Shown here: positions 6,553 through 14,211 of the stretch, piece after piece
Layout of the letters: each line of letters begins with the position of its first letter
Numbering within the stretch: position 1 is the first letter of the stretch
Assembly (NCBI RefSeq): GCF_018612875.1
Contig: NZ_JAGGRI010000050.1
Coordinates: 1-35,556 of the forward strand
From: Lysobacter sp. ISL-50
GTDB taxonomy: Bacteria; Pseudomonadota; Gammaproteobacteria; Xanthomonadales; Xanthomonadaceae
Length of the DNA: 35,556 nt
Direction of reading: 5' to 3'
Translations under genes and position numbers: made by a program
The notes under the pieces: generated by a model
The model's input: the letters and a program-made list of their open reading frames with translations, nothing else
The model's database searches: none
What the model was told of the DNA's origin: nothing

Positions 6553-7665
6553 TCAGGCGCGCATCGTCGGCGCGCGCGCCGGCGCCGCTTCGTCCGGCTG
6601 CGGGGCGGCGACGGTCTGCTGCTCCTGCGACTGGCTGCGGCCGTTGGCGGCGAACTGCTGGCCGTCGGGCGAGGCGGCCAGATCGCGCATCGACTGCTTC
6701 ATCGCCGCCGGGTTGTCCAGGTTGGCGAGCATGGCGTTGAGATGGCGATCGCCGGTTTCGGCGCTGGCGACCTTCTTGATGTCCGGGTGCTGCGACGGCG
6801 AAGGGCCGATGTCGATCTTGTTCAGGCCGCCGCCGTCGACGATGTCCTTGAGCTTGACCGAGATGCTGGCGTTGGGCGTGTCGCGGCCTTCGTCCACGCG
6901 GTTGTTGTGGCCCCAGGGATTGCGCACCTGCAGCATCACTTCGCCGTGCTCGTCCTTGTACACGCGCTCGACCATGAAGGCGTGGCGATTGACCAGACCG
7001 TCCTTGGGCGCGTCGTCGCGGAACCAGTGCGTGTCTTCGGACTTGGTCGCCAGGGTCACCGGACGGTGTTCCTTGAGCGCGGTGTCGAGCTTCTTGTAAG
7101 CCTTCTCCATGCCCATGTCGTCGAAGTCCGAATTGCTGACGGTCTGGCCGTGCACGCCGGTCAGCGTGAACAGCGCATCGGCCGGCCAGCCGCCGTGCGC
7201 GGTCTTGTCGTAGCCCTCTTGCAGGCCGTCCTTCGGATTGCGGTCGTGCATCTTGGCGTAGGCGGTTTCCATGACCGCCGGCCAGATCGGACCGTCGCGG
7301 CCCGGATGCCCGTCCACCGTGCTGCCGCCGCGGCGGGTGAGGTTACCCTCCAGCTCGCCCTGGCTCACTTCGATCTTGACCGGCTTGACCTCTTTATCGC
7401 CCAGGCCGAGGAAACCGGTGCTCTCTTCCTTGTAGAAGGTGACCGTGAAGCTGCCCTTGTCGGCGTTGTACTTGATCGCGTTTTCGAGCCGCTGCGGCTG
7501 CTGCTGCGCCATCGAGCCCAAGGGCGAGACGAAGTAGCAGTCGCCGAGCGAGTTCTGCTCGATATCGGACGAGTTGGGATGGCCGCTGGGACCGTACAGG
7601 GTCTTGTCGCTGAAGCGGCGCGCGTCGGCCGCCGGAGCGGGGGAGGTTTCTTGCGCGATGGCCAT
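6553..7665 (-). CDS. Calpain-like (family C2) cysteine protease
   Basis: A 370-residue protein with all three calpain catalytic signatures in order: Cys in NSLGDCYFVSPLGSMA (C43, compare QGxLGDCW), His in GLVNRHAFMVERV (H228) and Asn in VRNPWGHNNRVDEG (N249). The supporting calpain motif IWPAVMETAYAKM is at 127-139. The chain ends in a Gln-rich tail (about 335-360). There is no signal peptide or membrane segment, so it is cytoplasmic unless exported by a specialised system. Bacterial calpain-like proteases are sparse and mostly uncharacterised. Its last core strand GGLNKIDIG superficially resembles the GLxxID motif of the XVIPCD tag on type IV effectors, but the rest of that domain is missing. 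I start at ATG 7665 (MAIAQETS) with AAGGAA upstream. A good promoter lies at 7703-7731. The lipoprotein gene follows 38 bp downstream. Confidence 0.85.
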   Translation of the reverse strand: MAIAQETSPAPAADARRFSDKTLYGPSGHPNSSDIEQNSLGDCYFVSPLGSMAQQQPQRLENAIKYNADKGSFTVTFYKEESTGFLGLGDKEVKPVKIEVSQGELEGNLTRRGGSTVDGHPGRDGPIWPAVMETAYAKMHDRNPKDGLQEGYDKTAHGGWPADALFTLTGVHGQTVSNSDFDDMGMEKAYKKLDTALKEHRPVTLATKSEDTHWFRDDAPKDGLVNRHAFMVERVYKDEHGEVMLQVRNPWGHNNRVDEGRDTPNASISVKLKDIVDGGGLNKIDIGPSPSQHPDIKKVASAETGDRHLNAMLANLDNPAAMKQSMRDLAASPDGQQFAANGRSQSQEQQTVAAPQPDEAAPARAPTMRA

Positions 7666-7702
7666 GGCCTGTTTCCTTCCTTGGTGCTGATTAGTCCGGG
7701 CG

Positions 7703-7731
7703 AATCTAGCGCGGCCCCCGGGGTGGGGCAA
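7703..7731 (-). promoter_or_regulatory. Candidate promoter of the calpain-like protease
   Basis: Minus strand TTGCCC (7731-7726), 17-bp spacer, TAGATT (7708-7703). The transcript would start near 7696 and carry a leader of about 30 nt containing AAGGAA before ATG 7665. No good promoter is visible for the divergent gene at 7810; GATAAT at 7766-7771 is a possible -10 only. Confidence 0.5.
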
Positions 7732-7809
7732 GCCGCGTTACTGCACAGTAGGGACGGCCGATGGCCGATAATCCGGCCAGCTTTTGCCCGCCGAGCCAGG
7801 GACAGACCG

Positions 7810-8424
7810 ATGGAAGCAGAATTCTCGACGCTGGTTGAGACAGCCAAGCGCCTGGCCTTGCTGGCCGAAACCCTGGAACGCCGCTCGGACGCGGCGGTGC
7901 AGGAGCAGCAGCAGGCGGTGCAGTTGCTGGAGCAGGCGCTGGCGCGGGTCCGCGGTGATCTCGGCCAGGTGCTCGACAGCGCCGGGACACGGGTCGCGCA
8001 ACTGGTCCAGCAAGGACTGGATTCCAGCCTGGGGCAGGGCGCCGAGCAGTACGAGCGGGTGGTGGCGACGGCCTCGGCACGGCTGGGCGGGGCCAGCGAG
8101 CAGTTGGCGAAGTCGCAGCAGGCGGTCGCGGCGGGCACGCGCAAAGCGGTGATCGCCGCCTACGCCGCGGTCGCCGGCGCGATGGCGCTGCTGGTGATCG
8201 GCGGGGCGGTGCTCCTGCATTTCCAGTATCGGCAGTACCAGCAGGCGAGCGATCGCGCCGCGGCGGCGCAGGTTCGCGCCGAGCTGGCCGAGGCGTATGC
8301 GCGCGTCGGCATCACCTCGTGCGCGGGCACGCCGTGCGTGCAACTGGACAAGGATGCGCCGCGCTGGGGCAGCAAGGGCGACTACGTGCTGATTCAGCGG
8401 TATCCGAACGAAAAGCCGCGTTGA
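7810..8424 (+). CDS. Coiled-coil membrane protein, function unknown
   Basis: A 204-residue protein. Residues 1-110 are Ala/Gln/Glu-rich and predicted coiled coil (for example QEQQQAVQLLEQALARV). One transmembrane segment spans about 113-138 (AVIAAYAAVAGAMALLVIGG). A second short helix (about 141-175) and a compact tail follow, with two cysteines (SCAGTPCVQL) and the ending GDYVLIQRYPNEKPR. The start is ATG 7810; the Shine-Dalgarno is weak (CAGGGA, 7797-7802). It is divergent from the calpain-like protease across 144 bp. I do not recognise the family; small Gln-rich coiled-coil/TM proteins of this look occur near mobilisation and type IV secretion genes in xanthomonads, but nothing of that kind is in the window. 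Confidence 0.75.
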   Translation: MEAEFSTLVETAKRLALLAETLERRSDAAVQEQQQAVQLLEQALARVRGDLGQVLDSAGTRVAQLVQQGLDSSLGQGAEQYERVVATASARLGGASEQLAKSQQAVAAGTRKAVIAAYAAVAGAMALLVIGGAVLLHFQYRQYQQASDRAAAAQVRAELAEAYARVGITSCAGTPCVQLDKDAPRWGSKGDYVLIQRYPNEKPR

Positions 8425-8464
8425 GCGTTACGCACGCCAAACGCTATTAAGCCGGTTTTTTGCT

Positions 8465-8657
8465 CGTCATTCCCGCGAACGCAGGCTCCGCTCTACTTCG
8501 GCGAAGCCGAATATCCAGCGACTTCAAGCGTTCTCGCACGAAAGGCCCTGGATTCCCGCGTTCGCGGGAATGACGGGCTTTGAATGTTCTCGCGCGAAAG
8601 GCGCTGGATGTTCGGCTCCGCCGAAGTAGAGCGGAGCCTGCGTTCGCGGGAATGGCG
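8465..8657. repeat. Large inverted repeat built on CGTCATTCCCGCGAACG elements
   Basis: Arms 8465-8520 and 8602-8657 are inverted copies identical at 53 of 56 positions. Each starts CGTCATTCCCGCGAACGC, then has GGCTCCGCTCTACTTCGGCG and ends ATCCAGCG. Between the arms, 8550-8577 is the plain palindromic form of the same element (CTGGATTCCCGCG...GAATGACG), the dispersed repeat common in Xanthomonadaceae. Reading frames through it are repeat translations, not genes. It fills the gene-free gap 8425-8686. Confidence 0.88.
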
Positions 8658-8686
8658 AGCTTTGGCGAGCGCCTTCGAGTAAACCC

Positions 8687-9010
8687 TCAGCGCTCGATCA
8701 GATCGATCTTGCCCGGCTTGCCTTCCCATTCCTTGGCGTCGGCCAGGGCGTCCTTGCGGGCGGTGATCACCGGCCAGGCCTTGGCCAGTTCGGCATTGAG
8801 CGCGACGAACGGCTCCTGGCCGGCGGGCACGTCGTCTTCCGGGTAGATCGCGTTAATCGGGCACTCGGGCTCGCACAAGGTGCAGTCGATGCACTCGTCC
8901 GGGTCGATCACGAGAAAGTTCGGGCCTTCATGGAAACAGTCCACCGGGCACACCTCGACGCAATCGGTGTACTTGCACTTGACGCAGTTCTCGGTGACGA
9001 CGAAAGGCAT
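8687..9010 (-). CDS. fdxA: Seven-iron ferredoxin FdxA
   Basis: A 107-residue ferredoxin of the Azotobacter FdI type, carrying one [3Fe-4S] and one [4Fe-4S] cluster. Cysteines are C9, C12, C17, C21 and C25 in the first half ([19 protein letters not shown]), and C40, C43, C46 and C50 in [11 protein letters not shown]. The C-terminal extension (about 55-107, ending KIDLIER) is typical and lengthens it beyond a classical 2[4Fe-4S] ferredoxin. It is a soluble electron carrier; the FdI type is linked to redox stress and NADPH:ferredoxin reductase. The start is ATG 9010 with AGGA about 9 bp upstream. A possible -10 (TACACT) is at 9059-9064 on the minus strand. It is monocistronic. The 250 bp upstream hold only that promoter-like site. 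Confidence 0.95.
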   Translation of the reverse strand: MPFVVTENCVKCKYTDCVEVCPVDCFHEGPNFLVIDPDECIDCTLCEPECPINAIYPEDDVPAGQEPFVALNAELAKAWPVITARKDALADAKEWEGKPGKIDLIER

Positions 9011-9263
9011 GGCGGGGTCCTGGAATGTGGTCCGGTACAAGCAGGCCGGGCGGGCGATAGTGTAGCCACTCGCATCGCGCTCGCCCACGACGCCATCGGG
9101 TCGATCGCGAAGTGCGAAGCGGGTAACGATGAAAATGGAGCCGTTCGGACAGGTTGGTCCGGGCGCCCGCGCGAAAACCGCCGGAGCGGGGTTTTCGCGC
9201 GAATCGGCCCGCGCCGCGCAGTCCGCCGCGCGCGGCGGTCTGGCCGCCGGCTGTTCACGCAAA

Positions 9264-9293
9264 GAAAAAGCCCGCGTGTGAGCGGGCTTTTTC
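9264..9293 (-). terminator. Rho-independent terminator of tRNA-Glu
   Basis: Symmetrical stem GAAAAAGCCCGC / GCGGGCTTTTTC with a 6-nt loop (GTGTGA). It lies 19 bp beyond the CCA end of the tRNA on the same strand, and a U-rich arm follows the GC stem in that direction. Confidence 0.85.
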
Positions 9294-9312
9294 TGCGACA
9301 TGATCGCGTGTT

Positions 9313-9388
9313 TGGCGCTCCCTACGGGATTCGAACCCGTGTTTTAGCCTTGAGAGGGCCACGTCCTAGGCCTCTAGACGAAGGGAGC
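9313..9388 (-). tRNA. tRNA-Glu (CTC anticodon)
   Basis: A 76-nt cloverleaf including an encoded CCA. The acceptor stem GCTCCCT/AGGGAGC pairs perfectly, the D arm begins GTC and closes GAC, and the anticodon loop CTCTCAA gives anticodon CTC. The T arm is ACGGG-TTCGAAT-CCCGT and the discriminator base is G. It reads GAG, the main Glu codon in such GC-rich genomes. It lies alone between fdxA and pcnB with its own promoter and terminator. Confidence 0.96.
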
Positions 9389-9492
9389 AGGTTGTACTTC
9401 CCGCCGGGCGCGAACCGGGTCTGCCAGACGTGCAGACCGATGGAAGGCGGCTTGGGCGGACCGCATGGACTCTCAATCCTATGCGGCCTGCT

Positions 9493-9521
9493 AGTATATG
9501 CGCCGCCGTAGCCTCGGGCAA
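9493..9521 (-). promoter_or_regulatory. Promoter of tRNA-Glu
   Basis: Minus strand TTGCCC (9521-9516), exactly 17 bp, then TATACT (9498-9493). Transcription would begin near 9486, leaving a 5' leader of about 98 nt for RNase P to remove. No GC-rich discriminator typical of stringent control is obvious. Confidence 0.6.
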
Positions 9522-9566
9522 CGGTTGGACCCACGAAACTTCTAGAAGGCGGCGCGCCCGCGCTCG

Positions 9567-10919
9567 ATGCAAGCCGACAATTCCTCACTTACTCCTCAGA
9601 CCTCCTTGCGGGTGATTCCGCGCGATCAGCACAACGTGTCGCGCAAGGAGATCAGTCCCAACGCGCTGCGCGTGCTGTACCGGCTGCGCGACAGCGGCTT
9701 CGGCGCCTACCTGGTCGGAGGCGCGGTCCGCGACATCCTGGTCGGCGGCCATCCGAAGGATTTCGACGTCGCCACCGACGCCACGCCCGAACAGGTGAAG
9801 GGGCTGTTCCGCAACTGCCGCCTGATCGGCCGCCGTTTCCGCCTGGCGCACGTGGTCTACGGCCGCGAGATCATCGAGGTCGCCACCTTCCGCGCCAACA
9901 GCGACGACGGCAGCGGCGATCGCGAGACCGACACCGGCGGCCGGCTGGTGCGCGACAACGTCTACGGCAGCATCGAGGACGACGCGGTGCGCCGCGACTT
10001 CACCGCCAACGCGCTGTACTACGCGGTCGAGGACTTCTCGGTGCGCGACTACACCGGCGGCTTCGAGGACGTGCAGAACCGGCTGATGCGCCTGATCGGC
10101 GATCCGGAAACGCGCTATCGCGAAGACCCGGTGCGCATGCTGCGCGCGGTGCGCCTGGCGGCCAAGCTGGGCTTCGAGATCGAAGCGGCGACCGCCGCGC
10201 CCATCCCGCACCTGGCGCCGTTGCTGGCCGACGCCGCGCCGGCGCGCTTGTTCGAAGAATGCTTGAAGCTGTTCCTGTCCGGCCACGCCGTGGAAAGTTT
10301 CCTCGGCCTGGAGCGCTACGGCCTGTTGTCGGCGCTGCTGCCCGAAAGCGCCGCGGCGCTCAAGTCCAATCGCAGCGGCGCATTGCGGCGCATGGTGCTG
10401 GAAGGGCTCAAGGGCACCGATGCGCGCGTGGCCGCGGATGAGCCGGTATCGCCGGCGTTCCTGTTCGCCTTGCTGCTGTGGCCGGCGTACTGCCGCGACC
10501 TGATGGGCCTGCAGGCGCAGGGCGTGCACACCGCCGAAGCGCAACGCCGCGCCGCCGACCGGGTCACCCTGCATCAGCTTTCGACCATCGCCCTGCCGCG
10601 GCGTTTCTCGCTGCCGATGCAGGAAATCTGGCTGCTGCAGTCGCGTTTCCAGCAGCGCCAGCGCAAGCGCGTGTTCCGTCTGTTGTCGCATCCGCGCTTC
10701 CGCGCCGCGTTCGACTTCCTGGCGCTGCGCATGGCCGCCTCGGACGAACACGCCAGCGATGTCGAGTTCTGGCGCGAGGCGCAGGCGCATCCGAACGAGC
10801 TGCTCGCTCAGCAGGAAGCGCAGTCGCAGGCCTCGGCCGGCGAAGAGGGCGAGGAAGGCGACGGCCGCGCGCCGCGCAAGCGTCGCCGCCGCCGTCGCGG
10901 AGCGCCGGTCGCGGAGTGA
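9567..10919 (+). CDS. pcnB: Poly(A) polymerase I
   Basis: A 450-residue class II nucleotidyltransferase that adds 3' poly(A) tails to RNAs and so marks them for decay. The catalytic head has LVGGAVRDILVGGHPKDFDVATDATP with the DxD metal site in DFDVATD, followed by RRDFTANALYY, GDPETRYREDPVRMLRAVR and the downstream helical RNA-binding body. The C-terminus is very basic (KRRRRRRGAPVAE), as in bacterial PcnB proteins and unlike CCA-adding enzymes. The ATG start at 9567 fits the family's conserved SRKEIS-NALRVLYRL region near residue 30; E. coli pcnB uses a rare non-ATG start. It heads a plus-strand run with folK 133 bp behind it, a pairing common in gammaproteobacteria. Confidence 0.95.
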   Translation: MQADNSSLTPQTSLRVIPRDQHNVSRKEISPNALRVLYRLRDSGFGAYLVGGAVRDILVGGHPKDFDVATDATPEQVKGLFRNCRLIGRRFRLAHVVYGREIIEVATFRANSDDGSGDRETDTGGRLVRDNVYGSIEDDAVRRDFTANALYYAVEDFSVRDYTGGFEDVQNRLMRLIGDPETRYREDPVRMLRAVRLAAKLGFEIEAATAAPIPHLAPLLADAAPARLFEECLKLFLSGHAVESFLGLERYGLLSALLPESAAALKSNRSGALRRMVLEGLKGTDARVAADEPVSPAFLFALLLWPAYCRDLMGLQAQGVHTAEAQRRAADRVTLHQLSTIALPRRFSLPMQEIWLLQSRFQQRQRKRVFRLLSHPRFRAAFDFLALRMAASDEHASDVEFWREAQAHPNELLAQQEAQSQASAGEEGEEGDGRAPRKRRRRRRGAPVAE

Positions 10920-11052
10920 CGCGGCCGCGCGCGGTCCGCGGTTCGGCCGCTGTTTCCAAGCTCATCCGGGCGACTGCAACGGGCATAGGCGGCGAATCCG
11001 CCTGAGGCCCGCGCCGTCGCCTTCACCCGTCTTTCCATCCTCCGCCAAACGC

Positions 11053-11589
11053 ATGCCGGCTCTCTCCAGCGATCCCGCGACCGTCGCCTTCGTCGGTCTG
11101 GGCAGCAATCTCGGCGACAGCGCCGCGGTCCTGCGCGCGGCCTTGCGCGCGCTCGACGCGCTGCCGCGCACGCGGCTGTCGCGGGCGTCGAAGTTGTATC
11201 GCACGCCGGCCTGGGGCCAGACCGATCAGCCCGATTTCCTCAACGCCGTGGCGATGCTCGACACCGCGCTGACGGCGCGCGAGTTGCTCGCGGCGATGCT
11301 GGAGATCGAACGCGAAGCCGGGCGCTCGCGCCGCGCCGACGGCAGCGACCGCTGGGGCCCGCGCACGCTGGACCTGGACTTGCTGCTGTACGCCGACGCG
11401 GTCATCGCCGAGCCGGGCCTGCACGTGCCGCATCCGCATCTGCACGAGCGCGCGTTCGCGCTGGTGCCGCTGGTGGAGATCGCGCCGGACGCGCGGATTC
11501 CGGGCATCGGTCCGGCGCGCGAGGCGCTGGCCGGCATCGACGCCGGCGAGATTCAGGTGCTCGGTTCCGACGATCGCTTCGAGCGATAA
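11053..11589 (+). CDS. folK: 2-amino-4-hydroxy-6-hydroxymethyldihydropteridine pyrophosphokinase
   Basis: A 178-residue HPPK of the folate pathway; it transfers pyrophosphate from ATP to hydroxymethyl-dihydropterin. Signatures are FVGLGSNLGDS at the N-terminus, TPAWGQTDQPDFLNAV, the metal/ATP motif DRWGPRTLDLDLLLY and VPHPHLHERAFALVPLVEI. The start is ATG 11053 (MPALSSDPATVAFVG); upstream in-frame codons lie in arginine-rich intergenic sequence. It lies between pcnB and panB, a common grouping. The 240-bp gap to panB holds no gene, so panB may have its own promoter. Confidence 0.95.
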   Translation: MPALSSDPATVAFVGLGSNLGDSAAVLRAALRALDALPRTRLSRASKLYRTPAWGQTDQPDFLNAVAMLDTALTARELLAAMLEIEREAGRSRRADGSDRWGPRTLDLDLLLYADAVIAEPGLHVPHPHLHERAFALVPLVEIAPDARIPGIGPAREALAGIDAGEIQVLGSDDRFER

Positions 11590-11829
11590 CGGTTCGCCAG
11601 ACCTCGCGGCGGCGACGATCGATCGACGGGCTGCGGCCCGGGCGGGCACAGCGGCCCGGCAAGCTTCGCAAAAAGCCGCGCGGGATCGCGCACGGCGGCG
11701 GCGAGCGGATCGCGACGCAATCCCCAGTTGGACCGACAGCGTTGCGCCCATGAGGGTCGCGCGCCGTCGCCGACCTGCTAAGTTATGGCGCTCTCCCCAC
11801 GACGTCCGTCGCCACCGGACGAATCGCCC

Positions 11830-12669
11830 ATGTACACCTCGGCTCCGACCGACGCCAACGCTTCCGAAAAACGCAAAGCCTGGACCGTGCCCATGCTCGC
11901 CGACGCCAAGCGCGACGGCCGCAAGCTGGTCATGTTGACCGCCTACGACGCCGGCTTCGCCCGGACCATGGATGCCGCCGGCACCGACCTGGTACTGGTC
12001 GGCGACTCGCTCGGCATGGTCGTGCAGGGCCACAACAGCACCTTGCCGGTGACCACGGCCGATATCGCCTATCACACCGCCTGCGTCGCCCGCGGCCTGT
12101 CCAAGGCGCTGTTGATCGCCGACCTGCCGTTCCAGTCCGACGCCACGCCCGAGCGCGCGCTGGTCGCCTCCACCGCCTTGCTGCAGGCCGGCGCGGCGAT
12201 GGTCAAGCTGGAAGGCGCCGGGCATAAGCTGGAGGTGATCCGCTTCCTGGTCGAACGCGAAATTCCGGTCTGCGCGCATCTGGGCCTGACGCCGCAATCG
12301 GTGCTGCGCCTGGGCGGCTACAAGCTGCAGGGCCGCGACGACGCCACCGCGACCAAGCTGCGCGGCGACGCGCGCGCGGTGGCCGAGGCCGGCGCCGCGC
12401 TGCTGGTGCTGGAATGCGTGCCGACCGGCCTGGCCGCGGCGATCACCGCCGATCTGGACATTCCGACCATCGGCATTGGCGCCGGCCCGCACTGCGACGG
12501 CCAGGTGTTGGTGTTGCACGACCTGCTGGGCGTCAATTCGGGCCATCGCCGGCCCAAGTTCGTGAAGGATTTTCTCGCCGAGGGCGGCTCGGTCGAAGGC
12601 GCGTTCCGCGCCTACGCCGAGGCGGTGCGCAGCGGCGCCTTCCCCGACGCCTCGCACTCCTACGACTGA
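11830..12669 (+). CDS. panB: 3-methyl-2-oxobutanoate hydroxymethyltransferase
   Basis: A 279-residue TIM-barrel enzyme. It moves a hydroxymethyl group from 5,10-methylene-THF to ketoisovalerate, making ketopantoate for pantothenate/CoA. Conserved segments are [30 protein letters not shown] (metal-binding Asp), [10 protein letters not shown] (second Asp), MVKLEGA (Glu) and [15 protein letters not shown] start at ATG 11830 ([15 protein letters not shown]); this gives a tail of about 15 residues before the conserved [10 protein letters not shown] core. It uses a folate cofactor, which links it to folK upstream. panC follows 127 bp downstream; a GC hairpin (12737-12754, then GTTTTA) in that gap may be a weak terminator or attenuator. 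Confidence 0.96.
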   Translation: MYTSAPTDANASEKRKAWTVPMLADAKRDGRKLVMLTAYDAGFARTMDAAGTDLVLVGDSLGMVVQGHNSTLPVTTADIAYHTACVARGLSKALLIADLPFQSDATPERALVASTALLQAGAAMVKLEGAGHKLEVIRFLVEREIPVCAHLGLTPQSVLRLGGYKLQGRDDATATKLRGDARAVAEAGAALLVLECVPTGLAAAITADLDIPTIGIGAGPHCDGQVLVLHDLLGVNSGHRRPKFVKDFLAEGGSVEGAFRAYAEAVRSGAFPDASHSYD

Positions 12670-12796
12670 GGCTCGCGGGCGGGCGCTGGAAATCCTGCGC
12701 GCCCGACCCGATATCCGGGCTTGTTCCAAGCGTCGTCCGGCCGCGACCGGCCGGGTTTTATCGCGCATGGAGTGCGTCGCCAATCACGAGTACCGC

Positions 12797-13651
12797 ATGC
12801 TGACCGTCGATCAACTGGACGCCCTGCGTTCCACCCTCGCAAGCTGGCGTCAGGCCGGCCAACGCATCGCCTTCGTGCCGACGATGGGCAATCTGCACGC
12901 CGGCCATCATTCGCTGATCCGGCTCGCGCGCGAACACGCCGACCGGGTGGTGGCGAGCGTGTTCGTCAATCCGACCCAGTTCGGCCCGAACGAGGATTTC
13001 AGCCGATATCCGCGCACTCCCGAGGCCGATGCCGAAGGGCTGGGCGAGGCCGGCTGCGATCTGCTGTGGCTGCCTTCGGTCGAGACCATGTACCCGTTCG
13101 GCGCGCAGAACACCGTGCAGGTGCGCGTACCGGCCATCACCGAAACCCTGGAGGGCGCGCACCGTCCCGGCCATTTCGACGGCGTGGCGACGGTGGTGGC
13201 GCGCCTGTTCAATCAGGTCGGGCCGGATCTGGCCGTGTTCGGCCGCAAGGATTTCCAGCAACTGGCGGTGATCCGCTACCTGGTGCGCGATCTGGCCTTC
13301 GCGCTGGACATCATCGCCGCGCCGACCCGGCGCGAGGCCGACGGGCTGGCGATGAGTTCGCGCAATCAATACCTGTCTGCGGACGAACGCCCGCGGGCGG
13401 CCGAGATCCACCGCGTCCTGCAGTCGATGCGCGAGGCCGTTCAGGCCGGACGCGAACGCGAAGCGGTCGAGGCCGAGGCCGGCGAACGGCTGGCCGCGGC
13501 CGGCTTCCTCGTCGATTACGCGGCCATCCGCCGCCCCGACCTGACCGTCCCTGAATCCGCCCCGGGGCAGGGCGACGGCGCCCGTGTGGCCCTGATCGCC
13601 GCCCGCCTGGGCCGCACTCGCCTGATCGACAACCTGGAATTCACCGCCTGA
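12797..13651 (+). CDS. panC: Pantothenate synthetase
   Basis: A 284-residue ATP-dependent ligase joining pantoate and beta-alanine. Rossmann-type motifs are [16 protein letters not shown] (HxGH), [30 protein letters not shown] and [11 protein letters not shown]. The start is ATG 12797 ([12 protein letters not shown]); the upstream ATG 12767 would add ten poorly conserved residues. Its two substrates come from panB (via ketopantoate) and panD, which flank it. Confidence 0.96.
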   Translation: MLTVDQLDALRSTLASWRQAGQRIAFVPTMGNLHAGHHSLIRLAREHADRVVASVFVNPTQFGPNEDFSRYPRTPEADAEGLGEAGCDLLWLPSVETMYPFGAQNTVQVRVPAITETLEGAHRPGHFDGVATVVARLFNQVGPDLAVFGRKDFQQLAVIRYLVRDLAFALDIIAAPTRREADGLAMSSRNQYLSADERPRAAEIHRVLQSMREAVQAGREREAVEAEAGERLAAAGFLVDYAAIRRPDLTVPESAPGQGDGARVALIAARLGRTRLIDNLEFTA

Positions 13652-13731
13652 ACGGCCGCGCCGACCCGCCGGGGCGCGGGCGCGGCCGACAGGAAAGCTG
13701 CGTTCCGCCCAACCCGGCCCTCGCCCATGTT

Positions 13732-13756
13732 GCAGCGCGCCATGCGCTGCTAGACT
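13732..13756 (+). promoter_or_regulatory. Inverted repeat abutting a -10 before panD
   Basis: GCAGCGC (13732-13738) and GCGCTGC (13744-13750) form 7-bp arms separated by 5 bp. They are directly followed by TAGACT (13751-13756), a good -10. The palindrome covers the spacer/-35 region, so it could be an operator or the stem of a hairpin. It suggests panD-pgi has its own promoter. The -35 is weak. Confidence 0.4.
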
Positions 13757-13802
13757 TCAGGCCCTTCGCGCCCGCGCGCCTGCGGACCCACGAGTAACGA
13801 CC

Positions 13803-14183
13803 ATGCAACTGAACCTGCTCAAGGCCAAGATCCACCGCGCCACCGTCACCCACGCCGAGCTGCATTACGAAGGCTCCTGCGCGATCGACGGCCGTCTGCT
13901 CGATATCTCGGGCATCCGCGAGTACGAGATGGTCCACATCTACAACATCAACAGCGGCCACCGCTTCTCCACCTACGCCATCCGCGGCGAAGAGGGCAGC
14001 GGGGTGATCTCGGTCAACGGCGCGGCGGCCCACAAGGCCCAGCCCGGCGATCTGGTCATCATCTGCGCGTACGGTATCTGCGAGGAAGCCGAGGCGGCGA
14101 AGTACAAGCCGACCCTGGTCTACGTGGACCGGCACAATCAGCTGACACACACCAACCACTCGATGCCGGCTCAAGCCGCCTGA
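13803..14183 (+). CDS. panD: Aspartate 1-decarboxylase (pyruvoyl enzyme)
   Basis: A 126-residue proenzyme that makes beta-alanine for PanC. The self-cleavage site is Gly24-Ser25 in [10 protein letters not shown]; Ser25 becomes the pyruvoyl cofactor. Other conserved parts are the N-terminal [12 protein letters not shown] with catalytic K9, the [14 protein letters not shown] segment (Y58 in E. coli numbering) and [19 protein letters not shown]. Length fits the family. panB, panC and panD together supply all pathway-specific steps to pantothenate except ketopantoate reduction (panE or ilvC, not seen here). Confidence 0.97.
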   Translation: MQLNLLKAKIHRATVTHAELHYEGSCAIDGRLLDISGIREYEMVHIYNINSGHRFSTYAIRGEEGSGVISVNGAAAHKAQPGDLVIICAYGICEEAEAAKYKPTLVYVDRHNQLTHTNHSMPAQAA

Positions 14184-14211
14184 TCGACCCACTTCAAGAG
14201 CCTCTCGCACG

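Noticed and set aside
6553-7665. An XVIPCD type IV secretion tag at the end of the calpain-like protein
   Set aside because: GGLNKIDIG recalls the GLxxID motif but falls in the last strand of the protease core. The roughly 120-residue tag with its other motifs is not there. Only a Gln-rich tail remains.
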